Positions 25,024-32,850 of a stretch of DNA of 41,575 bases are shown here, one piece after another. Source of the DNA: Paracoccaceae bacterium (GTDB taxonomy: Bacteria; Pseudomonadota; Alphaproteobacteria; Rhodobacterales; Rhodobacteraceae); assembly GCA_026997055.1 (NCBI GenBank), contig JALWJU010000424.1, forward strand, positions 1 through 41,575, written 5' to 3'. The notes beneath the pieces are model-generated. The model worked only from the letters and a program-made list of their open reading frames with translations. It searched no databases and was not told the origin of the DNA. Positions within the stretch are counted from its first letter, which is position 1. The number at the start of each line of letters is the position of its first letter. A program made the translations under genes and the position numbers.

Positions 25024-27153
25024 TCAGAGCCCCCTGCGGCCCAGCGACACGGCGCGGGCAATGTCCGCCGCGACCTGGGCGCGGGACTGCTGGAAACTGT
25101 CGGCGGCGCGGGTGTTGATGTTGACGGTGATGTTCGGAGTGCCGCCAACACCTGCGGCTACCTCGCGGCGGCTCAGCACCCGTTCACCCCGCTGGAGGAT
25201 TGCAGGCACCTCGTCAGGGCGCAGGCCGGCCCACCCACCTGCATGCATCCGCGGTGCTCCGGCAAAGGCCGCAGCGGGAACCATTCGGGTGGGCGCCGCG
25301 CCTCCGGCAATGCCACCGGAATGCAGCACCGGCGCGAAGATGCCCCCCAAAGAGCCCAACGCGCCTGACAGGGCATTTGCCAGCGGCCCGAGGATGAACC
25401 GCCGGGCCGAAAGCTTCGCCATGTCGGCCAGCATCGAAGTCACCAACGACCGGAAGTCCAGCTTGCCCGTGCGTACGAACTCCCCGATGGCCTGTTCGGC
25501 GCTGCGGAAGGCTCCGACAAGGCTGTCGCCCAGCCCCTTGCCGAGATCCATCGCTTTTGCCGCGTAGTCCTTGAGCGAACTCGCAGCCATCTCCCAGGCG
25601 GACTTCGCCACCTCGGCCGCCTTGTTGGCGGCGCTGCCTGCCCGGGCGACACTTGTGGCCAACCGGGAGGCCGCGCCGCTGGTGCGCTCCAATGCCTCGG
25701 TGCCATCCTCCCCCGCTCGCTTCATAGCTTCGCGCAGGGCGGCCATGGAGTCGAGCGGCCGGGAGATGCTGCCCGCAAGGATATCCGCCTGGTCGCCCAG
25801 GTTGCCGGCGTAGAAGCGGAACTCGTCCGCCGTCTTGCGCAGCTGGTCCACGGCCTGGCCGGCAAACGCGGCGTCCAGCCCGATCGCCATGGCGACATCC
25901 TTCATGCCGGGCACCTTGAAGAGCCCGTTGGAGATCACCTTGAGAAACCGCGCCCACTTGTCCTGCATCGCCGCGAGCGCGTCGAACCAGGCGGCCTTGA
26001 GACGGTTGCCAACCGCCCGCATGCGCAGAACGATGCTCCAGGCGCCATCGCCGATGCGGGTCCAGACCTCGACCGCCACGTCCTTGAGCAACCCGAGTGC
26101 GGCGCCGAACCCGCCTGCGCCCTTCACGAGGCGCCCGAACCAGTAGATCAGTTCTCCCGCGCCGACGATCAGCGCGCCGATGCCGGTGCGGATGATGGCC
26201 GCACGCAGGACCTTCATCGACAGCGCCAGTCTGCCGACGCCCAGCGCGGCGGCGGTGAGCGAGGCGACGAGGCGCACGACCAGGACACCGGCAAAGGTTG
26301 CGGCGATGGTCGTCAGTTCTCCGATATGGTTGAATAGCCCCCTGATCGCGCGCCCAAGCGGACCGATCGTCTTGCCAATGGCGGCAAAGGCATCCGCCAT
26401 CGCCTCGAGCGCCGGGGCGGCCGTCACGGCCAGCTGGTTGGCAATGCCGCGCCACAACAGACCGATGCGCGAGAGCGCATCGTTGGTGCGCTGGATCTGC
26501 GCCGCGTCCTGTTCGGAGACTGCCACCCCGAAATCCGTCACGTCCTTCGTGGCCTGCCGCAAGGTGGCGCTGTCGATGCGCGAGAAGATCAGCCCGGCCC
26601 GTGCCCCGAAGATCTGCGAGGCGACCGCGGCGCGTTCGGCAGCGGGGATGTATAGCTGGATGGCGTCCTGAATGGTGGCGAGCTTCTCGTCGATCGGTAG
26701 CCTGGCGAGATCGGCAGCCGACAGGTGCAACTGCTCGAGCGCCTTCACCGCCGGCCCTGTCCCCTGCGCCGCCTGGGACAGGCTCTTGGTCATCATGATG
26801 GTGGCCTGCTCGACCTCGCCCTGCGAGACGCCGGCCAGCTCCGCCGCGCGCGCCAGCACCTGCAGGCTTGCGGTCGTGGTTCCCAGCGAGGCGGCGAGTT
26901 TGGCCTGCTCGTCGAGCACCTCCAGCCCGGAGCGGACCATGGCAACACCGGCTGAGACGGCCGCCGCAGCCATGATCCCGGCGGCGATCTTCGCGCGCCG
27001 GGCGAACCTGGCCAACTTCGCATTGGCGATCTCCATTTCGCGCGCGGCCCTGCCGAAGCCGCGCTTGCCCGCCTCACCGATGCCCTCGAGCTCGGCCCGC
27101 ACCTGCTTGCCGCCCACCGCGGCGAGGCGGACGCTAACCCTCTTCTCAACCAT
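25024..27153 (-). CDS. Tail tape measure protein
   Basis: The 709-aa protein is rich in Ala and helical segments. An N-terminal basic coiled-coil-like region is followed by hydrophobic stretches (AGIMAAAAVSAGVAMV, TIAATFAGVLVVRLVASL, TGIGALIVGAGELIYWFG) and a Gly/Ala-rich C terminus ending in INTRAADSFQQSRAQ, typical of tape measures. Its length fixes tail length. By the usual rule of about 1.5 angstrom per residue of helix it would specify a tail of roughly 100 nm (inference). The start overlaps the frameshift-extension frame by eight bases. Confidence 0.9.
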   Translation of the reverse strand: MVEKRVSVRLAAVGGKQVRAELEGIGEAGKRGFGRAAREMEIANAKLARFARRAKIAAGIMAAAAVSAGVAMVRSGLEVLDEQAKLAASLGTTTASLQVLARAAELAGVSQGEVEQATIMMTKSLSQAAQGTGPAVKALEQLHLSAADLARLPIDEKLATIQDAIQLYIPAAERAAVASQIFGARAGLIFSRIDSATLRQATKDVTDFGVAVSEQDAAQIQRTNDALSRIGLLWRGIANQLAVTAAPALEAMADAFAAIGKTIGPLGRAIRGLFNHIGELTTIAATFAGVLVVRLVASLTAAALGVGRLALSMKVLRAAIIRTGIGALIVGAGELIYWFGRLVKGAGGFGAALGLLKDVAVEVWTRIGDGAWSIVLRMRAVGNRLKAAWFDALAAMQDKWARFLKVISNGLFKVPGMKDVAMAIGLDAAFAGQAVDQLRKTADEFRFYAGNLGDQADILAGSISRPLDSMAALREAMKRAGEDGTEALERTSGAASRLATSVARAGSAANKAAEVAKSAWEMAASSLKDYAAKAMDLGKGLGDSLVGAFRSAEQAIGEFVRTGKLDFRSLVTSMLADMAKLSARRFILGPLANALSGALGSLGGIFAPVLHSGGIAGGAAPTRMVPAAAFAGAPRMHAGGWAGLRPDEVPAILQRGERVLSRREVAAGVGGTPNITVNINTRAADSFQQSRAQVAADIARAVSLGRRGL

Positions 27154-27469
27154 GGTCCTGTTCCAATCGTTCGTTGAGCTTGGCGACCATCACCGCCTCG
27201 ATCGCTGGCAAAAGTTCGGCCACCGCCACCCCTGGCACGCCCAGCGCCCGCGCCAATGCCTGCGCCGAACCCATGTCCCAGCCGACGATCCCGCCCGACG
27301 GGGCCACGCGCAACTGGCCGCCGAGCCGCCCCACAAGATCCCAGACCTGCACGCCCTCCAAGGTCAACGGTGCATTCAGCCTTTGCGGGCAGTCCGGGCA
27401 GGTTTGCGGGCAGGCTTCGCAGTATCTGTCGCCCCCACCGAAGACCCATTCGGCAAGGGCGATGAGGCG
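27146..27469 (-). CDS. Frame -1 extension of the tail assembly chaperone (DUF7697-like)
   Basis: This frame is open from the slippery heptamer to the stop at 27146 (107 residues) and is entered in register by a -1 slip. It begins RLIALAEWVFGGGDRYCEAC and includes a CxxCxxxCxxC cluster before the conserved-looking part VWDLVGRLGGQLRVAPSGG, which resembles DUF7697 phage proteins. TTG 27367 is the only earlier-called start and would leave out the cysteine cluster. The product is probably a fusion of about 222 aa, the equivalent of lambda GT; independent initiation is the alternative. Confidence 0.7.
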   Translation of the reverse strand, partial: RLIALAEWVFGGGDRYCEACPQTCPDCPQRLNAPLTLEGVQVWDLVGRLGGQLRVAPSGGIVGWDMGSAQALARALGVPGVAVAELLPAIEAVMVAKLNERLEQDHG

Positions 27470-27813
27470 TTTTTTTCCTGTTCCAGCAGGAGGCCCTTTG
27501 CAACATAGCCGGTCTGGAATGCCTCGAAGAGCGGCCAGAGGTCCAGAAGTGCGTCGATGGCTTCCCGGCTGACGGGGATGGAGTTGCCCTCGGCATCCCC
27601 CACGCCCTCCCAGTCAAGGATCGCGACCCGGGCCAGCGCCTTTGCGAACGCCAGTGCGCTTTCCTCGTCGCCGGCCTCCTCGCCCAGCGCCTGCACCGCC
27701 GGGTCGCCCCGAGCCGCCACCATCAGCGCGGTGGTCAGGGGGCGCAGGTGCACCCGCACCCTATGGCCTAGGTCCATCCACGCGGGTTCATTGGAGAGAT
27801 CGAGTTTCAGCAT
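27376..27813 (-). CDS. Tail assembly chaperone (zero-frame product)
   Basis: The start is ATG 27813, just past the tail tube stop, and gives 145 aa. It opens MLKLDLSNEPAWMDLGHRVRV and has a helical core (DEESALAFAKALARVAILDWEGVGD) common in siphophage chaperones. The C-terminal tail after the slippery site is Lys/Pro/Ala-rich and low in complexity, as in lambda G. The protein binds the tape measure and recruits tail tube subunits. The ratio of short to extended form is set by frameshifting at 27469-27475. Confidence 0.75.
   Translation of the reverse strand: MLKLDLSNEPAWMDLGHRVRVHLRPLTTALMVAARGDPAVQALGEEAGDEESALAFAKALARVAILDWEGVGDAEGNSIPVSREAIDALLDLWPLFEAFQTGYVAKGLLLEQEKNASSPLPNGSSVGATDTAKPARKPARTARKG
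27469..27475 (-). promoter_or_regulatory. Slippery heptamer A AAA AAC for -1 ribosomal frameshifting
   Basis: On the minus strand the sequence reads GAA AAA AAC in the zero frame of the chaperone, so the heptamer A|AAA|AAC is exactly in phase for tandem -1 slippage. The -1 frame is open from this point to 27146 without a stop, and the zero frame ends at 27376. The position between tail tube and tape measure genes is where most siphophages encode such a signal. Confidence 0.75.
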
Positions 27814-27814
27814 G

Positions 27815-28753
27815 TCAGTAGCTCGCCACCTGGTTCTTGAGGACGATTGTGCACATCTGCCCGGCCACGGAGTCATAGGCCGCCTGCCAGTCGAAACTGG
27901 CCTGGATGCCCTGCGGTCCCTGGATTTCCACCCGGGGTCGCGGGAGATAGACCGCATGCGCAGTGATGGTCAGGCTCACATTGGCCGAGATCACCCATGA
28001 GAATTCCAGCTCGGCCGACGTCCCGTTCAGCGCCTGGGTCATCAGGGTATTGTCGGCAAAGCGCACATCGATCTTGCCGGTGAGCGCGGCAATGGAAGGG
28101 TCAGCCCCGTCGATCCGGCCATCGTTGCGGATGGTCTCGATGCGCTCGACATTGTTGGCATAGGTCAGATCGGCCGAGACGATATTTCCCAGCGCCGTGC
28201 CGTTCCGCTTGATCGCCCCGTTGAAGTGGCCGAACCGCTGCAGGGCATAACCCGTGGGCGTTCCGGCTGCCGTGGACGTGGCGACATTCTCGCCTTGCGC
28301 CACCAGCTTGACGTCCGCCGTCAGCAGGCCGGAGCGCTGCATCTGCAGGCTCAGCTGATCGAGCACGCAGCCCGTGTACATGGCGAAGCGCGGGATCTCC
28401 GGCATCGCCACCTCGATGGCCATGCTCGGGAGCGACCAAGACCCCGACTTGAACGTATGCGTCTTGTTGGTGGTCCCCGTGGTGGTGGGATTGCCGAACG
28501 CGGCCTTCAGCCAGAAGCCGAAGGCCTCGGCGTCGAGCGGCACGGTGATGTCGCCGTCCGCCGTCACCGCGTCCTTGATCGGCGCCAGCGGATCGCGGCC
28601 ATAACCCAGCAGTTCCGAGGCCAGCAGCGGCTGCTCGGCCCCCAGCGAGGCGCTGGCGAAAGGCATCTGCATGAAGCCGCTGGTGGGTGCGGTGCCGTAA
28701 GTCGTCTCGAACGCGGCCGCGAGTTGCGACCGCGCGCCTTGAGCGCGGGGCAT
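27815..28753 (-). CDS. Phage tail tube protein
   Basis: The 312-aa product starts MPRAQGARSQLAAAFETTYGT, typical of the phage tail tube family (PF18906-like). A beta-rich core follows (FNGAIKRNGTALGNIVSADLTY, IDVRFADNTLMTQALNG), and the C terminus has an Ig-like appearance. It polymerises around the tape measure. It lies between the tail terminator and the chaperone. Confidence 0.85.
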   Translation of the reverse strand: MPRAQGARSQLAAAFETTYGTAPTSGFMQMPFASASLGAEQPLLASELLGYGRDPLAPIKDAVTADGDITVPLDAEAFGFWLKAAFGNPTTTGTTNKTHTFKSGSWSLPSMAIEVAMPEIPRFAMYTGCVLDQLSLQMQRSGLLTADVKLVAQGENVATSTAAGTPTGYALQRFGHFNGAIKRNGTALGNIVSADLTYANNVERIETIRNDGRIDGADPSIAALTGKIDVRFADNTLMTQALNGTSAELEFSWVISANVSLTITAHAVYLPRPRVEIQGPQGIQASFDWQAAYDSVAGQMCTIVLKNQVASY

Positions 28754-28780
28754 GGATCTGTCCTTTCGGTTATGGAGTAA

Positions 28781-29200
28781 TCAGGCCAGGGGATCGGCCG
28801 TGGTGTAGTGCAGGATCACCGGGATGACGGCGGCCTTCAGCGTCGGCCCGCCCTCGACGGGAAGATCGACCGGCCGCGGCGCTTCCGCCTCGACCCAGTC
28901 GCACACGCCCCCCAGCGTGCGGTTGGCAGCGAGGGCCGCGCCGATGCCGGCGGTCAGCGTATCGAAGGCACCGTCACGGTCGGCGCCCTGCACTACCGCC
29001 TCGATCTCGGCGCGGTGCTGGTAATGGTACGCGAGCGGCGACAGCGTCACTTCGGGTTCGCCCGGCTCGCCATCGCGCAGGATCAAGAGGCCGCCGCTCG
29101 GCACGCGTTCCGGCAGCACCTCGCCGCGCAGGACGGTGGCGGGCACGGTTTGCAGGGCCGCCAGCAGCGCCTGCAGGATGGACTCGCGAGGGGTGGGCAT
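28781..29200 (-). CDS. Tail terminator/minor tail protein
   Basis: ATG 29200 gives MPTPRESILQALLAALQTVP and 139 aa; an upstream ATG at 29215 is possible but crosses towards the toxin promoter. The sequence ERVPSGGLLILRDGEPGEPEVTLSPLAYHYQHRAEIEAVV is characteristic of small tail-completion proteins of Rhodobacteral phages, some of which are misannotated as acyl-CoA transferase. The expected role is capping the tail tube for joining to the head. Confidence 0.65.
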   Translation of the reverse strand: MPTPRESILQALLAALQTVPATVLRGEVLPERVPSGGLLILRDGEPGEPEVTLSPLAYHYQHRAEIEAVVQGADRDGAFDTLTAGIGAALAANRTLGGVCDWVEAEAPRPVDLPVEGGPTLKAAVIPVILHYTTADPLA

Positions 29201-29224
29201 GGATGGTTGCCACAAGCGTGGTTA

Positions 29225-29264
29225 TTGAATTGATAGTGCCTTGAGGCTATATAGCTTTCAAGGC
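29225..29264 (+). promoter_or_regulatory. Promoter and palindromic operator of the toxin-antitoxin module
   Basis: TTGAAT (29225-29230), a 17-base spacer and TATATA (29248-29253) form a good sigma-70 promoter. A palindrome GCCTTGA (29238-29244) / TCAAGGC (29258-29264) encloses the -10, and a second perfect palindrome GCTATATAGC lies at 29246-29255. Binding of the antitoxin here would block RNA polymerase, the usual autoregulation of such modules. Confidence 0.7.
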
Positions 29265-29275
29265 ATGAGGACCGA

Positions 29276-29629
29276 ATGCCCTGGACCGTTTTCTTCGCCG
29301 ACGAGTTCGAACCCGAATTCGACGCGCTCGACGAGGCGGTGCAGGACGCGATCCTTGCCCGGGTGCTGCTTCTCGAACGCGAGGGGCCATCGCTCGGGCG
29401 GCCGCATGCCGACGCCCTGACCGGGTCTCGCCATGCAAACATGAAGGAACTGCGCTGCAATGCCGCCGGTGGCGTGTGGCGCATCGCCTTCGCGTTCGAC
29501 CCCGACCGGCAGGCGATCCTGCTTGTGGGCGGGGACAAGTCGGGTGGCAGCGAGAAGCGCTTCTACAAGCGGCTGATCGCCCGTGCCGACGAACGGTTCG
29601 ACCGCCATCTGGCGAAGAGGAAAGGATGA
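29276..29629 (+). CDS. higB: HigB/RelE-family toxin
   Basis: ATG 29276 follows TGAGGA; the product is 117 aa. It opens MPWTVFFADEFEPEFDALDE and has the conserved beta core KELRCNAAGGVWRIAFAFDPDRQAILLVGGDK, followed by FYKRLIARADERFDRHL, typical of the phage-derived Gp49-like/HigB toxins that cut mRNA on the ribosome. Toxin before antitoxin is the HigBA order. The gene is oriented against the surrounding late operon and has its own promoter. Confidence 0.85.
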   Translation: MPWTVFFADEFEPEFDALDEAVQDAILARVLLLEREGPSLGRPHADALTGSRHANMKELRCNAAGGVWRIAFAFDPDRQAILLVGGDKSGGSEKRFYKRLIARADERFDRHLAKRKG

Positions 29630-30009
29630 CGACCATGGCAAGGAGCCTTCAGGAAAAGCTGGCGACTCTTCCCCCCGAGCGCCGCGGACGCATCGAAGCC
29701 GAGGCAGATCGCCTGCACGGCGAGTATCTGACGCTCAGGGAACTGCGCAAGGCCAGGGAACTGACCCAGGTGCAGCTTGCCAGAACGCTCGGCGTCCAGC
29801 AGGCGACCGTGGCGAAATACGAGCGCCAGAGCGATCTTCTGCTTTCGACGCTCCGCAGCTACGTGCGCGCCATGGGTGGCAATCTGAAGCTGATGGTCGA
29901 GTTTCCCGGCAAGGAACCGGTGAGCCTGGAAGGGCTTGGCGAGACCGAGGAACCGCGACGCAAGGGACGGAGCAACACGAAACCGGCCGGGAACGAAGCG
30001 AGCGCCTGA
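29626..30009 (+). CDS. higA: HigA-type antitoxin with XRE helix-turn-helix
   Basis: ATG 29626 overlaps the toxin stop (ATGA); ATG 29635 is also possible. The product is 127 aa. The helix-turn-helix lies at about residues 38-68 (LRELRKARELTQVQLARTLGVQQATVAKYERQ region), followed by a dimerisation-like segment MGGNLKLMVEF and a basic tail. It should neutralise the toxin and repress the palindromic promoter upstream. It converges with the DUF6441 gene, with 11 bases between stops and no terminator. Confidence 0.85.
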   Translation: MTTMARSLQEKLATLPPERRGRIEAEADRLHGEYLTLRELRKARELTQVQLARTLGVQQATVAKYERQSDLLLSTLRSYVRAMGGNLKLMVEFPGKEPVSLEGLGETEEPRRKGRSNTKPAGNEASA

Positions 30010-30020
30010 AGGCCGGGGTT

Positions 30021-30641
30021 TCAGTTCCCCCACCTCTCCACCACCAGCCGCGGCACCTTGCCGGCCACCCGCTCCGCGTCCCGCGCCAGATCCAGCCGCT
30101 TGCGCAGCCTGACCTGCGGGACCAGCAGGAAGATCGGCACCGTGGCGCGTCCGCGGCCGGTTTTCGAGCGCGACGCCACCCCAAGTCCCCGGCTGTTCAG
30201 CCGCCCATCGGCCACCAGCATGGATGGCCCGCGCCGGCGGTAGACGAAGCGCAGGCGCATGCCGCGCCGCTTTTCCCATTCGCCGGGCGTCAACCGCGCC
30301 CCTCCACGCCCCTTTCCGGCGGCGGGCAGCGGGATTGCCAGCCAGAAGCCCACCTCCGAGCGGATCAGCACGCCACGAGCATGGGCCGAGACGATCTCGG
30401 GGGCGTTCGACCAGACGAAGGCCGCCGCATCGAGACTGTCGGTGTGCTGCGGATAGGTGCGGTTGCGGATGGTGCGCGGCAGGCGGTGGCCGAGCCCTGC
30501 GCCGGTGATCTGCCGGCGCCAGGCCTGCTTCAGTTCACCCCCGGCCTCGGCCATCGCCGCCTTCACGGCCCGCTCGCCGGCCCTGACCTCTTCCTGCAGC
30601 ATGGCGACCAGATCAGGCTCGAAGTCGATCTTCAGCTTCAT
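30021..30641 (-). CDS. DUF6441 head-tail/tail-completion protein
   Basis: The 206-aa product starts MKLKIDFEPDLVAMLQEEV and has a basic C-terminal half (RRRGPSMLVADGRLNSRG, VRLRKRLDLARDAERV). It matches DUF6441 proteins found between connector and tail terminator genes in Rhodobacteral prophages. The position is that of an HK97 gp10-like neck protein. It overlaps the upstream connector gene by four bases. Confidence 0.75.
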   Translation of the reverse strand: MKLKIDFEPDLVAMLQEEVRAGERAVKAAMAEAGGELKQAWRRQITGAGLGHRLPRTIRNRTYPQHTDSLDAAAFVWSNAPEIVSAHARGVLIRSEVGFWLAIPLPAAGKGRGGARLTPGEWEKRRGMRLRFVYRRRGPSMLVADGRLNSRGLGVASRSKTGRGRATVPIFLLVPQVRLRKRLDLARDAERVAGKVPRLVVERWGN

Positions 30642-30949
30642 GCCGGCACCAGTTCCAGGGTCCAGATCAGCCGATCCCGGTCCCGCTTCGGCTCGCCCTG
30701 GATCACGAAGTTCTCGACATCAATGCTGATGCCGTCACCCGGTTTCGGGTTCGGCATCTCGGATGTCCGCACATCGACCAGCGTGGTTTCCGACAGGATC
30801 TGCGCCGACCCGAAGCTTGTGACCTCGTCCGGCGCCTTGCGGATCACGCGGACAGGCTGCGGCGCCCCGCCCACCGGATACCAGGTGGCATCCACCGCCA
30901 TGTTGATATCCGCGAAGATCGCATCCATAGCGGCGGCAAAGGCGTTCAT
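30638..30949 (-). CDS. Head-tail connector-like protein
   Basis: The 103-aa product contains MDAIFADINMAVDATWYP and VRVIRKAPDEVTSFGSAQIL, followed by a beta-strand core ending RDRLIWTLELVPA. Size, strand pattern and position after the major capsid gene resemble lambda FII-type attachment proteins. Its start overlaps the capsid stop (TGATG). Function is inferred from order. Confidence 0.6.
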   Translation of the reverse strand: MNAFAAAMDAIFADINMAVDATWYPVGGAPQPVRVIRKAPDEVTSFGSAQILSETTLVDVRTSEMPNPKPGDGISIDVENFVIQGEPKRDRDRLIWTLELVPA

Positions 30950-31968
30950 CAGTTCGAGGAGAACAGCCGCACGGCGAGTGCCGGGCGCTTGTTGACCGGC
31001 AGGATCGAGGCCTCGGTGAGAAGGTCGATCCCGTCGCCGCGCTCGCGCGTCATCTGGCGGGCGTAAAGCGGCAGCCCCACCGTGTTGGCGGTCTCGATCA
31101 GGTTGGCCGGCGCGCCGTAGGTGGTGAAGGTGTCGATCGTGCCCATCGGGAAGGCAATGCCCTCGCCGGCCGGGATCAGCCGCTCGGTCGTGCCGTTCGA
31201 GAGCGTGACGGAGGCGTTGTATTCCTCGAACAGGATGCCGGCGAAGGGGAAGGCCCGGCGCATGTCTTCGCGGAGCGGCTGGGCACCGGAAGCGTAATAC
31301 TGATACGCCGTCTCCACGGTGGCATGCCCGATCAGCTTGTCGAAGAACTCAGGGGATACCAGGGCGCGCACCCCGGTCATGGTCTCGCCCTTGAGTTCCG
31401 TCTCGATCTGGCGCAGCACCGCGCGGACCTTCTGTTGCACCTTGGTGCCGGCGGTGCCGAGGACGAAGTCGGTTTCCTGCCGGGTGATGCCGAACTCGGT
31501 GAAATAGTCGTAGAGCGTGGTGCCAGCGCCGTCCTTGACGATGCCCCTGAGCGCATTGATCTCCATGTATTCCCGGGTCTGGGCGTGCTTGTTGCGCATC
31601 AAGGTCAGCTTGCGGGTCATGACCGCAACCAATGGGTCGGCATCGTTGCCGGACCCGATCGCCCGCACGCCCTGGATGTCGGCGGGCAGGATCACGTCGT
31701 TGTGCGGGATCCACGGCACCGCGAAGGAGCGCATGGTGCGCCCCTCGCGGGTGCCGACGGTGGCGGGGGCGCCAAGGGGAACGGACGGCAGGAGCGACAG
31801 CACCCCCTCGCGGGCCTCGATCACGACGGTCCTTTGCGTGATCCCTTCGAAGCGGAACAGGCCGAGTTGCCCCAGGCGGGTGTAGATGTTGGGCAGGATG
31901 TTGATGGCGCGGGTCATCTCGGCAAGCGAGTAACCGCCCGCGTCGAACGGGTTGATGATGGCAGGCAT
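30949..31968 (-). CDS. Major capsid protein E (lambda gpE-like)
   Basis: The 339-aa product opens MPAIINPFDAGGYSLAEMTRAIN and contains PHNDVILPADIQGVRAIG and KHAQTREYMEINALRGIV, which are diagnostic of the phage major capsid protein E family. It forms the icosahedral shell with the HK97 fold. It directly follows the decoration protein gene, as in lambda D-E. Confidence 0.93.
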   Translation of the reverse strand: MPAIINPFDAGGYSLAEMTRAINILPNIYTRLGQLGLFRFEGITQRTVVIEAREGVLSLLPSVPLGAPATVGTREGRTMRSFAVPWIPHNDVILPADIQGVRAIGSGNDADPLVAVMTRKLTLMRNKHAQTREYMEINALRGIVKDGAGTTLYDYFTEFGITRQETDFVLGTAGTKVQQKVRAVLRQIETELKGETMTGVRALVSPEFFDKLIGHATVETAYQYYASGAQPLREDMRRAFPFAGILFEEYNASVTLSNGTTERLIPAGEGIAFPMGTIDTFTTYGAPANLIETANTVGLPLYARQMTRERGDGIDLLTEASILPVNKRPALAVRLFSSN

Positions 31969-32007
31969 CAGAATGTCTCCGGGTGGGGGGATCAGTTGGG
32001 CGAGGGA

Positions 32008-32388
32008 TCAGGCCGCATCGCGCGGCACGATCCCGGCAGCGGCCAGCTGGCCTTCCTTGGCGGCGATCTTGGCGGCGGTGCCGACGGTGGCGTCATAGTT
32101 GAGCTGCGCCTTCGAGACGATCGCGGGGCCGCGCGCGACGATCAGGCCGACGGCATCGGCGGCGGTGGCATCGACGGCCTCGATCAGCACCGCGACGGCG
32201 ACCTCGGACCCGTCGGTGCCGGTATCGGGCGAGAGCTTGTACTTGCCGGAGGCGGTGATCTTTCCGAGCACGGCGCCGAGGGGATAGTCGGTGCCGGCCA
32301 GCAGGGTGACGGTCTCGCGGCAGTAATCGGGATTGGCCTCGTACTTGAGAAGATCGCCCATGGAGGGCGGCTGGGTTAGAACGGGCAT
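32008..32388 (-). CDS. Head decoration protein (lambda gpD-like)
   Basis: The 126-aa product has the HDPD family pattern: an N-terminal arm with NPDYCRETVTLLAG, then TDYPLGAVLGKITASGKY and a beta-rich core ending GTAAKIAAKEGQLAAAGIV. It trimerises on the expanded capsid and stabilises it. The order protease-scaffold-decoration-capsid is the same as in lambda. Confidence 0.9.
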   Translation of the reverse strand: MPVLTQPPSMGDLLKYEANPDYCRETVTLLAGTDYPLGAVLGKITASGKYKLSPDTGTDGSEVAVAVLIEAVDATAADAVGLIVARGPAIVSKAQLNYDATVGTAAKIAAKEGQLAAAGIVPRDAA

Positions 32389-32403
32389 GGTGAAGGTCCT
32401 TCA

Positions 32404-32850
32404 TCAGGTGGTGGCGTTTGCGGCGACCGCCCTTGCGGCCGCGATCAGGGGGCTTTCGGTCGGGGCGGGTTCGGCCGTGGGCGGGGCGATGGAGGCAACG
32501 ATGGCGGCATCGGTGGTCTTCGCCAGCTGTTCCAGCACCGCCCGGCGCAGGGCATCGGGGGAGGTCCCCGCCCTGACGGCCTCCGCGGCATCGACGGTGA
32601 GGCCGAGACGGGAGGCCTGGGCCGCAATCTCGGCAATCTCGGCGGCCTGTTCACGGATCTGTGCAGCCGGGTCGGGTTTCGCGGGGGCCGGCACGGGCGC
32701 GGGCGTCAAGGCCTGAGCGGGGGCCATTTCTTCGGCCGGGGCTGTTGCCTCGGGCGTTGCCCCCATCTCGGGCGCAGGCGTCCCGGCCTCCGTCGTTTCC
32801 TCCGATGCCTGCGCCGCAGGTTTCGCATTGCTGTTGCCTTTCACTGCCAT
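32404..32850 (-). CDS. Nested scaffold protein (lambda Nu3-like) from an internal start
   Basis: Inside the protease gene, in the same frame, ATG 32850 is preceded by GGAAAGGA at the right distance (eight bases). Initiation there gives 148 aa: MAVKGNSNAKPAAQAS, a Pro/Ala/Glu-rich stretch, then helical sequence (AQIREQAAEIAEIAAQASRL). This equals lambda Nu3, which is translated from within gene C and scaffolds the prohead. Confidence 0.7.
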   Translation of the reverse strand: MAVKGNSNAKPAAQASEETTEAGTPAPEMGATPEATAPAEEMAPAQALTPAPVPAPAKPDPAAQIREQAAEIAEIAAQASRLGLTVDAAEAVRAGTSPDALRRAVLEQLAKTTDAAIVASIAPPTAEPAPTESPLIAAARAVAANATT

